From: Olleya namhaensis | Lineage (GTDB): Bacteria; Bacteroidota; Bacteroidia; Flavobacteriales; Flavobacteriaceae | NCBI RefSeq assembly: GCF_900114005.1 | Contig: NZ_FORM01000006.1 | Location: 124,001 to 188,000, forward strand | Reading direction: 5' to 3' | DNA: 64,000 bases | In this document: one piece after another, positions 6,944-15,004 of the stretch | Position numbering within the stretch: the first letter of the stretch is position 1 | Layout: every line of letters begins with the position of its first letter | Program-made: the position numbers and the translations under genes | The notes under the pieces: model-generated | Databases searched by the model: none | What the model was told of the DNA's origin: nothing | The model's input: only the letters and a program-made list of their open reading frames with translations

Positions 6944-7269
6944 AGTTGATTATATTTTTTAGCTGAACCTTTAGACTTTTCAACGGGATACTTTTCTCCA
7001 TTAAGTTTAATTTTATCCTTAATAATAGTCGCAACGTCTAAATCATGCTTTTCTGCTAAAAGAAGTGCGTATGAGAAAATATCGGCTAATTCTTCTTTTA
7101 CCTTAGTTTTATCTACATCCTCATTAGACTTCCATAAAAACAGCTCATTTAATTCAGCTGCTTCTATAGAAATAGCTAAAGCTAAATCTTTAGAATTATG
7201 AAATTGTTTCCAATCTCTCTCATCTCTGAAATTGATTAATAAATTGGTTATTGTTTTAAAATCACTCAT
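6940..7269 (-). CDS. MazG-like nucleotide pyrophosphohydrolase
   Basis: 109 residues from ATG at 7269 (MSDFKTITNLL). I prefer this start because the in-frame extension up to 7413 adds 48 residues that resemble nothing in the family. The all-alpha MazG/dCTPase fold is shown by SIEAAELNELFLW (ExxE) and KEELADIFSYALLL (ExxD), the metal-binding residues that hydrolyse NTPs or dNTPs to NMP and pyrophosphate. It overlaps the start of the GIY-YIG/helicase/S24 gene by 4 bp (ATGA), so the two are coupled. Relatives of this size act on dCTP or modified nucleotides. Substrate here is unknown. With viperin 5 kb away, this end of the window holds two nucleotide-acting enzymes in defence-like settings. Confidence 0.85.
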   Translation of the reverse strand: MSDFKTITNLLINFRDERDWKQFHNSKDLALAISIEAAELNELFLWKSNEDVDKTKVKEELADIFSYALLLAEKHDLDVATIIKDKIKLNGEKYPVEKSKGSAKKYNQL

Positions 7270-7419
7270 CTGATATTCAAATAAATTATTAAAGGGAGAG
7301 GTTAAATATAGAACCTTTTTCACGAATGAAATGGGTAAATAATCGTAAAATCTATTTATAACTACTAATGTATTGTAATACAATGAAACAATTAATCTTA
7401 ACAGAAAAAACAATTCCTT

Positions 7420-7626
7420 TTATTCGTTTTTTTTAATGTTTACATTTTCGTCCCATTTCATTACAGGCTTCAAACAATAAATCCAAATCATAGCAATTAC
7501 TGGTAATACAAAACCAAAAAAGCCCCATCCGCCAGTATCTCTATTTAACTCTTTTGCTTTGTTTACGCATACTAATACCCCAATAACTCTAAGTATTAAT
7601 TGTATAAAAATCGCTCCTTCATTCAT
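7420..7626 (-). CDS. Small membrane protein, two helices (68 aa)
   Basis: 68 residues with two hydrophobic spans (about 6-20 and 33-50) joined by a short loop with CVNKAKELNRDTGGWG. The C-terminus YCLKPVMKWDENVNIKKNE is charged. The layout (basic residues after the first helix, then GWGFFGFVLP and IWIYCLKP) is like small inner-membrane proteins of the superinfection-immunity type, but I cannot assign a family. It is the last of three same-strand genes (8472, 8071, 7626) spaced by 5-10 bp, so they are probably one operon. Confidence 0.6.
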   Translation of the reverse strand: MNEGAIFIQLILRVIGVLVCVNKAKELNRDTGGWGFFGFVLPVIAMIWIYCLKPVMKWDENVNIKKNE

Positions 7627-7636
7627 AATTATAAAT

Positions 7637-8071
7637 TTATTTAAGGTTAATATTTAATTCTTTTATAGCTCTTTGCTTTAATTCTGTTAGTTTATTAAAG
7701 TCTCTCTTATATTTAGAAATTTCTTGAAAAATGTCTTCTGCAATATTTTGTTTATCTGTGTTTATAAAGCGATCAGGGTGACACACTCTACTTAGTTTTT
7801 TATATAAATCTTTGGATCCACTTATACTATTCATAAGATTTGCCATATCTACCTCTCCTTTTTTGGCATTATTTAAACTGTTTTTAGAGATATCTCCAAA
7901 CTTTAAATTGCGCTGCTTTTTCTTTAATTTTATTAGCAAAAAAAGTATTACTAAAAATTGGACTAAAGCAACCCAAAACCATATTGATATTGACATGGAC
8001 GTTGCTTCTGTATTCACTAATACATCTGGTACTACAACATCTTGCTTTGCTTGTAATAAAATATTTTTCAT
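7637..8071 (-). CDS. Membrane-anchored J-domain-like protein
   Basis: 144 residues. A membrane helix (about 28-47) is followed by a basic stretch and a soluble C-terminal part. There, DLYKKLSRVCHPDRF carries the HPD tripeptide in the setting of a J domain (helix II, HPD, helix III), suggesting contact with an Hsp70 on the cytoplasmic face. The usual N-terminal J helix is short, so this is a J-like rather than a full DnaJ domain. It lies 5 bp from the 131-residue unknown gene and 10 bp from the two-helix membrane protein gene, all on the minus strand. No function beyond a putative co-chaperone role can be given. Confidence 0.6.
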   Translation of the reverse strand: MKNILLQAKQDVVVPDVLVNTEATSMSISIWFWVALVQFLVILFLLIKLKKKQRNLKFGDISKNSLNNAKKGEVDMANLMNSISGSKDLYKKLSRVCHPDRFINTDKQNIAEDIFQEISKYKRDFNKLTELKQRAIKELNINLK

Positions 8072-8076
8072 AGTCT

Positions 8077-8472
8077 TTAATTTATAAATCCTCCAATATT
8101 AGCATGTTCTTTTAAAGCCCATTTGGCACCATTAAAACCCTGATTAGCATGCACTTCTAAAGTATCCCATCCCAGAGAAATCATTTTTCGTGTTAATGTT
8201 TCGTTATCTAAAACAACTCTTCCAATTTCAATTAGTTCGCTTTTTTGTAAAGTCCTACCAGAAAGTGCTTTTATTCTAAAACCCCCTCCTCTCCATTTAG
8301 AAAAAGCATGTTTGTAACTACTATCTCCTGTAGTAATTTTAGCCTCCAATAACGTTGGAGCAACACCTGCAACAAATGAGAATTTTGCTGCTTTATTAAA
8401 ATCTTTAACTAATCGGTAACGCTCAGCAACTTCGCCAAACCACTCCGTAACTTCCATAATTTTATGCCACAT
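8077..8472 (-). CDS. Hypothetical protein (131 aa)
   Basis: 131 residues starting MWHKIMEVTEWFGEVAERYR. No signal peptide; one weakly hydrophobic segment (FSFVAGVAPTLLEAKI). The middle is Gly/Arg-rich (SKWRGGGFRIKALSGR), and the C-terminal part has WDTLEVHANQGFNGAKWALK. I do not recognise the family. It is the first gene of the three-gene minus-strand cassette ending with the J-like membrane protein and the small membrane protein, with 5 bp to its neighbour. The 350 bp upstream contain no gene and should hold its promoter. Confidence 0.55.
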   Translation of the reverse strand: MWHKIMEVTEWFGEVAERYRLVKDFNKAAKFSFVAGVAPTLLEAKITTGDSSYKHAFSKWRGGGFRIKALSGRTLQKSELIEIGRVVLDNETLTRKMISLGWDTLEVHANQGFNGAKWALKEHANIGGFIN

Positions 8473-8822
8473 AGTGTATCTTTATTTGATTAAATTCTGT
8501 ATTAAGTCTTTAATTATTAATATTCTTTTACGATCTCTGGATAATGATAAATACCATTGTTTACAATCCACTTACAAACTTAAACGCTACCAACTTGTAT
8601 TTTTTACGGGAATCCTCATTTGAGACAAATAAATATTTAGAATCAAAAAATATTGCACAGTTTTTGCTCGTTTTATAAACTAATCTTTATGATTTTTTTA
8701 TTTAAAAAAGGCTAAACTGAATGTGGAAAATATTATAAAAAAATAAAGCCTTGCTCTGGTTACGCAAGGCTTTTGTAGTGTATAAATCTAATTGATTAAT
8801 AGCATTGATTTATAGCACTGTT
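8473..8822. other. Intergenic stretch without a gene
   Basis: About 350 bp of AT-rich sequence between the unknown three-gene cassette and the lipoprotein gene. Apart from the terminator hairpin at 8735-8773 I see no ORF, RNA or clear TAnnTTTG promoter. It marks a likely junction between the accessory island and the stress block. Confidence 0.5.
8735..8773 (-). terminator. Rho-independent terminator of the lipoprotein gene
   Basis: AAAGCCTTGC (8745-8754) and GCAAGGCTTT (8764-8773) form a 10-bp stem with a 9-base loop. On the minus strand it is followed by a T-rich run, 50 bp after the stop at 8823. Confidence 0.8.
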
Positions 8823-9185
8823 TTATTCTGTAAACTCTACTATTTGTCCTGAGACGATCACTTTATATTTATTTACAAATAAAAAGCCTGATGTTTTAAC
8901 CTCTACAATCTCGTTTACTACTGTTCTAGCAGCGCCTTCCATACCTGCTGACTTAAGCATTTTTGCTTTAGCTTCTGCAATTAATCCGTTTTTAGCTAAT
9001 CCTCCAATGCCAAAAATATAGGTGGCTTGCGCTTCGCCTTTAACGATTTGCACGACTTTAAAATTCTTTTTAGTTAGCACAACTTCGGTTGTGTTTTGGT
9101 TGTAGTTTTTTGGTAAACCATAATGGGTTGCACAACTGGATAGAAACAATGTCATTACGAGTAATAAGAAAGTCATTTTTTTCAT
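8823..9185 (-). CDS. Small lipoprotein, unknown function
   Basis: 120 residues with a lipoprotein signal: MKKMTFLLLVMTLFLSSC, where the Cys at 18 would be lipidated. After it come THYGLPKNYNQNTTEV and a single compact domain in which GIGGLAKNGLIAEAKAKML is an Ala/Gly-rich helix, followed by strands ending IVSGQIVEFTE. This pattern resembles a family of short Bacteroidota lipoproteins (DUF6567-like), but I am not sure. It is expected in the cell envelope, facing the periplasm. It is monocistronic: its own terminator follows, and more than 400 bp of non-coding DNA lies upstream. Confidence 0.7.
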   Translation of the reverse strand: MKKMTFLLLVMTLFLSSCATHYGLPKNYNQNTTEVVLTKKNFKVVQIVKGEAQATYIFGIGGLAKNGLIAEAKAKMLKSAGMEGAARTVVNEIVEVKTSGFLFVNKYKVIVSGQIVEFTE

Positions 9186-9271
9186 AAATAAATATTTGAT
9201 TTTTTAATAACCTACTCCTTTTTATAGTCTGTTTTCGGCTTATTCTGACTTGAAGCGTCAAACATACCGTG

Positions 9272-9307
9272 TTAAAAAAAGAAAACCTTACGGTTTCCCG
9301 TAAGGCT
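9272..9307 (-). terminator. Terminator downstream of the sugar transporter
   Basis: CCTTACGG (9286-9293) and CCGTAAGG (9298-9305) form an 8-bp stem with a TTTC loop. On the minus strand it is followed by TTTTCTTTTTTT. It lies about 290 bp past the transporter stop, beyond the repeat element at 9440-9591, which may have been inserted between gene and terminator. Confidence 0.75.
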
Positions 9308-9439
9308 TATAGATTGTATTATTTTATTTATGATTTACAGGTCTTTATCTTGTTAGACAAAGCCCTTTTTTTTTATTGTTTTCCTGACAAGTAGTTGTGT
9401 TTACGTTATAAACCAACTGGTACTATTACCACCGACGCT

Positions 9440-9591
9440 TGCCCCGCGTTAAGGATGGAAATGGCATCCTTTTTTACGTAAGTTGGTGGTGTTGTGAAGC
9501 ATGAGCAACGCCCAAACCAACTAGTAAAAAAGATATAATGGACAGCCTGACGCACGTTTGCTACCAAAAGCAAACGTGGGTAACGCCCAAA
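9440..9591 (+). repeat. Flavobacterial dispersed repeat, copy 1
   Basis: Contains GCGTTAAGGATGGAAATGG and CATCCTTTTTT, then after a roughly 50-bp insert AAAAAAGATATAATGGACAG, CCTGACG and GGGTAACGCCCAA. The same blocks occur in the same order, inverted in the window, at 28752-28845. An additional 9-bp-stem hairpin (CACGTTTGC 9553-9561 / GCAAACGTG 9570-9578) sits inside. Each copy begins and ends with GCGTTA/TAACGC halves, giving it weak terminal inverted repeats. Confidence 0.75.
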
Positions 9592-9595
9592 ACAA

Positions 9596-10972
9596 TTAAT
9601 CCCAGAATTGCTCTATCTCCTCTAGTGTTTTTCCTTTTGTTTCTGGTATAAATTTATAGGTTACGTATACGATTACTAGTATAAAGGCTATGAATATAAA
9701 GTATGGCAATGACCCGTTCCATGGGGCACTATTATTAGTCTCGCTACCCATAACCATTGGAAAGGATTGTGATACCACATAGTTTGCTGCCCATTGTGCC
9801 GCAACTGCTACGGACATGGCTACACTACGGATTTTGTTTGGAAACATTTCTGATAATAAGACCCAAACGACTGGTCCCATAGATAGTGCAAACGAGGCAA
9901 TAAAGATTAGCACGCCTATTAATGACAGCATCCCAACGCTTTCTTGTTGCAGTGTTACGCCTAATAATAAAAACCCGACGATCATCCCTATTGATCCAAT
10001 GTATAATAATGGTTTACGTCCAAATTTATCTACTGTAAACATGGCTACAAACGTAAATACTAGATTGACAAAGGCTAATAGTATTTGTTGTGCTAGGACG
10101 TCTTCTTTTCCAAATCCTAAGGCTTTCTCGAAAATATCTGCGCCATAATACATGACTGCATTGATCCCTGTAAATTGTTGTAACATAGATAATACGGTAC
10201 CTATGGCGATGATAGCTAATATGGCTTTTGAGAAATAACTGACTTTTACGCCTGCGTCTACTTGGTTTAACGATTGTTTGATTTGTAGTAGTTCTTTTGA
10301 AGCGATATCGGCTTCGTTAATTTTTTCTAGTACCACTAAGGCTTCGTCGTCTTTTCCTTTTAAGGCCAACCAACGTGGGCTTTTTGGTACAAAAAATAAT
10401 AGGACTAAAAATAAGCCACTTGGTATTAATTCTGACCAGAACATACGACGCCATCCAAATGCGATATTCTCTGTTTGTGTTAGGTTGTTACCAATATAAT
10501 AGGTGGCTAAAAACACCACAAAAAACCCGATAACTATGGCTAACTGGTAATAGGTTACCATACGCCCGCGGATGTTTGATGGTGCGATTTCGGCAATATA
10601 CATGGGTGCGTTCATGGACGCGACTCCAATACCTAATCCTCCTAAAATTCTGAAAAAGACTAACATGCTTACCGACTGCGGAAACATTTCTGGTAAGCCT
10701 GATCCGTAAGCGGATAATGTAAATAGTAAAGCTGATATTATTAAAGACCATTTTCTACCAATTTTAATGCTTAAAGGTCCTGCTATGATGGCTCCGAAAA
10801 AACATCCTAAAAGAGCACTTCCTACGACCCAACCTTTTAAGGCTGCGCTTAAATTAAAATGCTCTGTTAAGTAAAATTGTGCTCCGTTTATGACTCCTGT
10901 GTCATATCCAAATAGTAAACCTCCTAATGCCGAAACTGCAGCTATTAAAAGTAAAAAAACGCCTTTTTTCAT
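9596..10972 (-). CDS. Sugar porter family MFS transporter
   Basis: 458 residues and 12 predicted membrane helices. It carries the sugar porter signatures: GGLLFGYDTGVINGA in helix 1, GRKWS after helix 2, the helix 4-5 block YIAEIAPSNIRGRM, PKSPRWLALKGK in the central loop, QQFTGINAVMYYG in helix 7, and PETKGKTLEEIE at the end. These define proton-coupled or facilitated uptake of hexoses or pentoses (XylE/GLUT class) in the inner membrane. The substrate is not determinable. There are no sugar-catabolic genes beside it. The gene reads away from the uspA-type gene, and a 356-bp region separates them. GC content is visibly higher in the 3' half than in neighbours. Confidence 0.88.
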   Translation of the reverse strand: MKKGVFLLLIAAVSALGGLLFGYDTGVINGAQFYLTEHFNLSAALKGWVVGSALLGCFFGAIIAGPLSIKIGRKWSLIISALLFTLSAYGSGLPEMFPQSVSMLVFFRILGGLGIGVASMNAPMYIAEIAPSNIRGRMVTYYQLAIVIGFFVVFLATYYIGNNLTQTENIAFGWRRMFWSELIPSGLFLVLLFFVPKSPRWLALKGKDDEALVVLEKINEADIASKELLQIKQSLNQVDAGVKVSYFSKAILAIIAIGTVLSMLQQFTGINAVMYYGADIFEKALGFGKEDVLAQQILLAFVNLVFTFVAMFTVDKFGRKPLLYIGSIGMIVGFLLLGVTLQQESVGMLSLIGVLIFIASFALSMGPVVWVLLSEMFPNKIRSVAMSVAVAAQWAANYVVSQSFPMVMGSETNNSAPWNGSLPYFIFIAFILVIVYVTYKFIPETKGKTLEEIEQFWD

Positions 10973-11328
10973 GTTGTTTAGTTTTTAGTTAGTACATCAA
11001 TATACCAATTATAATGTGTGGGGTTTGTCAAAAATGTGCCCTGTATGGTTTTTGTATAGGTGTATTGTTGTCTTTTTTGAGCTATACTTGACAAACCACG
11101 TCTAAATGGTATCCAAAATCTGATTTTGTAGTGTTGTTTTTGATTGCTTTTTTGTTGTTTTAAGGTGAAATTCTGGCCTGATTTGCGATACTATGTGGTA
11201 CTTGTTTTTATAATTATTTTATGGTTTGACATGACTTATATCATTTTTAGAACTCGGCTTTTAATCTACCTTCGAGGTATAATTAGTGTCTAGCGAAAAC
11301 ACTATTTAAAACCCTATTTTTTTTAGTT
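10973..11328. other. Intergenic region between divergent transporter and UspA genes
   Basis: About 356 bp with no ORF I would support. The right part holds the CRP/FNR-type box and promoter of the UspA gene (11232-11274). The left part must hold the transporter promoter, but I see no clean TTG-N19-TAnnTTTG there. Confidence 0.5.
11232..11274 (+). promoter_or_regulatory. CRP/FNR-type box and -7 element of the first UspA gene
   Basis: TGAC-TTAT-ATCA at 11232-11243, then 23 bp, then TACCTTCG at 11267-11274 (TAnnTTTG with one mismatch). The same box, spacing and -7 element precede the second UspA gene at 23130-23172, and the flanking bases after the box are also alike (CATTTTTAGAACT versus CATTTTTTAAACT). 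Confidence 0.7.
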
Positions 11329-12162
11329 ATGAAACAATCGATTTTAATTCCAACTGACTTTTCTGATAATGCTTGGAGTGCTTTATTATACACTTTAAAT
11401 TTATATAAAAATGAAGTCTGTACCTTTTATCTATTACATGCCTGGTCCGTTAAATCTACCACACGCACTTATATTACCACAAACTATATTGATACTTTAA
11501 AAGCAGATGCTGAAAAACAGTTGTTTGACCTTAAAAATCAAGCGGATGCTATTGATCAAATGTCTAAGCATACTTTCGAGATTATTTTTAGTACCGAAAA
11601 ACTGCACGATGCTGTTGACACTGCGGTTAAAGCACATGATATAGATCTTGTTTTTATGGGCACCAAAGGAAGCTCTAAATCCAAAGAAATCTTATTTGGG
11701 AGTAATACCATTACACTTATAAAAAAACTGAAGCTTTGCCCGATGGTTATTATACCCGATGGTTATGCGTTTGTGCCACCAAAACAAATGGCTTTTGCAA
11801 CGGATTATAGTCGGTTTTTTGGTAACGAGTTACAGCCTTTAAAGGACTTTAGTAAATTATACGATTCCAAAATTAAGGTGGTCCATATCTGTAAAGACAA
11901 AACGCTTACGGATGCTCAAAACTATAATTTATCAATGTTACAGGCTAATTTAGGAGATTATCCACACAGTTTTAATTGGATAAAAGACGTGACTAATAAG
12001 ACCGAAGCGATTAATACTTTTATTAAAGATGAGGCTATTAATATTCTAACCCTAATTAATTACGAGCATAGTTTTATTGAAAACCTTATTAACGAACCGG
12101 TGATTAAAAATGTGGTGTCCTATCCTACCATTCCGCTTTTAGTAATCCCTGCTATTGGGTAA
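11329..12162 (+). CDS. Tandem-domain universal stress protein
   Basis: 277 residues made of two UspA-like halves. The first half begins QSILIPTDFSDNAWSALLYTL and contains the nucleotide-binding G-2x-G-9x-G-S/T type segment MGTKGSSKSKEILFGSNT. The second half starts near MAFATDYSRFFG and lacks that motif. Cytoplasmic; members are induced under stress or growth arrest, and several bind ATP. Its promoter has the shared TGAC-N4-ATCA box with the -7 element 23 bp further on. A paralogue (23194-24042) with the same promoter architecture lies 12 kb away, on the far side of the chaperone, exporter and sensor genes. Confidence 0.88.
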   Translation: MKQSILIPTDFSDNAWSALLYTLNLYKNEVCTFYLLHAWSVKSTTRTYITTNYIDTLKADAEKQLFDLKNQADAIDQMSKHTFEIIFSTEKLHDAVDTAVKAHDIDLVFMGTKGSSKSKEILFGSNTITLIKKLKLCPMVIIPDGYAFVPPKQMAFATDYSRFFGNELQPLKDFSKLYDSKIKVVHICKDKTLTDAQNYNLSMLQANLGDYPHSFNWIKDVTNKTEAINTFIKDEAINILTLINYEHSFIENLINEPVIKNVVSYPTIPLLVIPAIG

Positions 12163-12295
12163 TTTAAAACAAAAGAAACATCCTATACAACAAAACAATT
12201 ACGGGACTTAAAGGGCGCCTTTAAAAGGTTAAACTTTTCTTATTTGTAATTTTAATTTTGATAAAAACTGTATCTTTAAAGTAAACCATAACCTT

Positions 12296-13066
12296 ATGAA
12301 ATCAAACACTAGTAATTACCAAAACAAACAAGAATACCGTCTATTTATACAAGAATCGTATACTAATTTGGTAGCTTTTAAAACTAAAGGTGATAAAACA
12401 GCATTTAACGCTTTAGTTTTAGAGATTCTGCCAACGTTAAGGAATTATATAAATAGAGGTTTAAATGTATTTATAAGTAACGGACACTTTAGTAAAGGAA
12501 AATATAAAGGTGATGATATTATCGATCAGCTTTTTATTGAAATTTATGATCATATTGACGAGGTAAAACAGGCTTCTGATTTTTATGCTTGGTTGTATCA
12601 AAAAACAGATCAACTAATGCAAGACATTAAAGTGGAAGAAGAATTTAATGAGTTGTTTTTTAAAAACATCGATACGTATTCTAAACCAGAATGGGATGCT
12701 ATGGAAGAAAAATACACCAAAGATGCAGATGGCGATTTTTTATTAATTGAAGAATTAACAGATCCGTCTTACAACCATAATGATTACGAATTAAAACCTG
12801 TTTTTATTGAAAATGATGAAGCCGATTTTATTACTAAAATAGATAAGCAAATCAATAAAGACACTATAAAACGACACACCAGTTTTGTGGTTGGTAATTT
12901 ACCTGCAGCTATGCGTCATGTTTTTGAGTTATATACTAACGAAAAACTAACACTAGAAGAAATTGCATCTATAAGACAACAAACGTTAGACGATGTGAAG
13001 CAACTTTTAAAAGATGCTAAACGCGCCTTACAAGTTAGTCTTTACAATAGGTATTTATCAAACTAA
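12296..13066 (+). CDS. Sigma-70-family-like protein with extended linker
   Basis: 256 residues. The N-terminal part (about 15-115) looks like region 2 of extracytoplasmic-function sigma factors (FNALVLEILPTLRNYINRGL, DDIIDQLFIEIYDHI, ASDFYAWLYQ). The C-terminal part (about 200-250) is a region-4 helix-turn-helix: LPAAMRHVFELYTNEKLTLEEIA then IRQQTLDDVKQLLKDAKRAL. Between them lies an acidic linker of some 80 residues (EELTDPSYNHNDYELKP), much longer than usual. No anti-sigma gene is adjacent. It stands alone between the UspA gene and a strong bidirectional terminator. I infer a role in stress transcription from context. Confidence 0.75.
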   Translation: MKSNTSNYQNKQEYRLFIQESYTNLVAFKTKGDKTAFNALVLEILPTLRNYINRGLNVFISNGHFSKGKYKGDDIIDQLFIEIYDHIDEVKQASDFYAWLYQKTDQLMQDIKVEEEFNELFFKNIDTYSKPEWDAMEEKYTKDADGDFLLIEELTDPSYNHNDYELKPVFIENDEADFITKIDKQINKDTIKRHTSFVVGNLPAAMRHVFELYTNEKLTLEEIASIRQQTLDDVKQLLKDAKRALQVSLYNRYLSN

Positions 13067-13089
13067 TACGTTACTATAACCATATTACA

Positions 13090-13125
13090 TAAAAAAAGAG
13101 CTATTATTTATTAGCTCTTTTTTTA
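13090..13125. terminator. Bidirectional terminator
   Basis: A/G-rich arm AAAAAGAGCTA and TAGCTCTTTTT arm around a TTATTTAT loop, with a run of T on the plus strand and of A on the other. It separates the sigma-like gene (plus, stop 13066) from the FMN-binding protein gene (minus, stop 13185). Confidence 0.85.
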
Positions 13126-13184
13126 TGCTTCTAATTTGATTTTGATTGTGGCTGTTATTGTGATTGAGATTGTGATTATGATAA

Positions 13185-13649
13185 TTACGCTCTAAAATCT
13201 AATCGTTTTTTACCTGTTATGTCCTCAATTTTAATAATAAATATAGCCGGCACATTGTCTTTATAAATCTTACTAGAAAAATCGCTGATAAAATTAGCCT
13301 TGCTATGCTCCTTTTCTAATATCACAGCTTTAATTCCTAAAGAGAATTTATGCAAGTAGGCTTTTGCATCACTTCCAAAATGCTGTTCAAAAACCCCATG
13401 TACTAATACAGATTTCCAATCGGTAACAGTATCCACATCAGATACTAATAAGGATACGGTTGGATGTTTACGCATGGCACTCATTTTATGCCCATCTCCA
13501 GAATAACAAATAATAGCATTAGATTCTTTGTCAAAATAATAAGTAATAGGCACTACAAATGGTCTGTTATTATAGATATAACCGATCTGACCTATATAAT
13601 TATTTTCTAAAACATACTCGATTTCTTTGGTTTCTAAATTTTTAAACAT
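13185..13649 (-). CDS. Pyridoxamine 5'-phosphate oxidase-like FMN-binding protein
   Basis: 154 residues. The split-barrel flavin-binding fold is indicated by IGQIGYIYNNRPFVVPITYY, GHKMSAMRKHPTVSLLV and SVLVHGVFEQ, the pattern of the NimA/Pyridox_ox_2 group rather than of true PdxH. Such proteins bind FMN or related cofactors and reduce small molecules. Its upstream region has a perfect TGAT-N4-ATCA palindrome at 13742-13753, 23 bp from a weak -7 element. The gene is thus grouped with the two UspA genes, the chaperone operon and the exporter operon as a likely regulon of a CRP/FNR-type regulator. Redox or low-oxygen function is inferred. Confidence 0.8.
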   Translation of the reverse strand: MFKNLETKEIEYVLENNYIGQIGYIYNNRPFVVPITYYFDKESNAIICYSGDGHKMSAMRKHPTVSLLVSDVDTVTDWKSVLVHGVFEQHFGSDAKAYLHKFSLGIKAVILEKEHSKANFISDFSSKIYKDNVPAIFIIKIEDITGKKRLDFRA

Positions 13650-13710
13650 CCGTGATTGATTTAAGGTTATACTAGCTTTTGGTTGCGCATTGTCTGTTTT
13701 GCAACTGAAG

Positions 13711-13753
13711 TAATATTATTTAAAATTGCAGTTAAAAACTATGATATTAATCA
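13711..13753 (-). promoter_or_regulatory. CRP/FNR-type box and -7 element of the FMN-binding protein gene
   Basis: Perfect palindrome TGAT-N4-ATCA at 13742-13753 (the 16-mer ATGATATTAATCAGTT is identical to the one at 20837-20852). On the minus strand 23 bp lead to TAATATTA (13718-13711), a weak TAnnTTTG match. The box overlaps the stop codon of the metallophosphatase gene. Confidence 0.65.
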
Positions 13754-14970
13754 GTTGTAGATTTTAATTCAATACAGGTGATTTCAGGTCGCATCCCAAC
13801 TCTACCAGGAAAACCCAACCAACCCAAACCACGATTAACATAAAGATATTGTCCGTTAACTTGGTATAAACCTGCCCAATGTTTGTGCTTGTATTTTATA
13901 GGACTCCATTCCTTTTTTTTAATTCGAATACCTGCTTGCATACCATGTGTATGGCCTGATAAAGTCAAAGCAATGTTGGTTTTATCTAAAACTTCTTCCG
14001 TCCAATGCGTTGGATCATGAGATAGCAAGATTTTAAACGGAATGGCTTCCGCTTGGTGTAAGGCTTTTTGTAAATCGCCATATTGTTTAAATGGTGGATT
14101 GCCCCAATTTTCAATACCTAAAATGGCTATTTTGTCTGTGTTATGTTCAATTATATCCGCTTGATTTAATAAAAGCTTAAAATTGATCGTATTAAAAAAC
14201 TGTTTTATAGTTTCAAAATTAGCTGCTTTTTCTTGTTCGGTTTGCCACGTACTGTAGTCGCCATAATCATGATTTCCTAAAATGGCGTATTTCCCTTTTT
14301 TTGCTTTTAATTTTCCTAAGGTATTTTCCCATCCTTCTAATTCCCAAGCATAATTATTTACCAAATCTCCAGTAAAGCATATGTAATCTGCATTTTCGTG
14401 ATTTATTTTTTTTATAGCTTTATCCAAAAGATGGTAGCGGTAATTAAAACTGCCTAAATGTAAATCGGAAATTTGTATGATTTTTAATCCGTTAAACGCT
14501 TTTGGTAACTGCCTAAATGTAAGGGTTACATGATGTACTTTAAAATGATACGCCGATTTAAAAATAGCATAAGCAATAACAAAAAATGGCAAAAACCCAG
14601 CAATTAAACCTATTAAAGGAATGATAATAAGCGACTGTTTTTCTGAGATGATATAGTTTGAATAATGTAAAATAGAAATAACAACTACAAATATTATTTT
14701 AGGAATAAAAGAAGACACTGTCAGTCCATATAACGAAGAAATAAGGCGCTGCTTTTTCTTTACAGCCACATGATCTAGTCTTACCTTTAGAATGATAATG
14801 GCAGTAATTAAACCAATAGTAAACAGCCAAAACACAACATTGATTGTTGTTACTAAAACCTGAGACGACATAAGGTGTGTTACAGATTGCAGCCAATAAA
14901 ACGCTAAAGCATCAATAACTAAAATAGCAAAACACAATAGTAATATTTTATAAATGGAATGACTACGCAT
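13747..14970 (-). CDS. Membrane metallophosphoesterase (calcineurin-like)
   Basis: 407 residues. Four hydrophobic helices fill the first 150 residues. The catalytic domain that follows has all the binuclear metal motifs: QISDLHLG, CFTGDLVNN, LGNHDYG, LLSHDPTHW and LSGHTHGMQ. It is of the YkuE/YaeI class, which hydrolyses phosphoesters or pyrophosphates at the membrane; in relatives the substrate is lipid-linked. The active site could be on either side; four helices predict a cytoplasmic or periplasmic domain depending on the N-terminus. It is last in a run of five minus-strand genes (from 17311), 34 bp after the MscS gene. Substrate unknown. Confidence 0.85.
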   Translation of the reverse strand: MRSHSIYKILLLCFAILVIDALAFYWLQSVTHLMSSQVLVTTINVVFWLFTIGLITAIIILKVRLDHVAVKKKQRLISSLYGLTVSSFIPKIIFVVVISILHYSNYIISEKQSLIIIPLIGLIAGFLPFFVIAYAIFKSAYHFKVHHVTLTFRQLPKAFNGLKIIQISDLHLGSFNYRYHLLDKAIKKINHENADYICFTGDLVNNYAWELEGWENTLGKLKAKKGKYAILGNHDYGDYSTWQTEQEKAANFETIKQFFNTINFKLLLNQADIIEHNTDKIAILGIENWGNPPFKQYGDLQKALHQAEAIPFKILLSHDPTHWTEEVLDKTNIALTLSGHTHGMQAGIRIKKKEWSPIKYKHKHWAGLYQVNGQYLYVNRGLGWLGFPGRVGMRPEITCIELKSTTD

Positions 14971-15004
14971 ACTGATTTTAAGTCCTTTAAACGTTTACAA
15001 CGTT

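Noticed and set aside
7270-7413. N-terminal extension of the MazG-like protein to an upstream ATG
   Set aside because: The added 48 residues are hydrophobic and unrelated to the family; MSDFKTI at 7269 gives the normal length.
9248-9262. TGACTTGAAGCGTCA upstream of the lipoprotein gene as another box
   Set aside because: The half-sites are 9 bases apart, three more than in the six sites.
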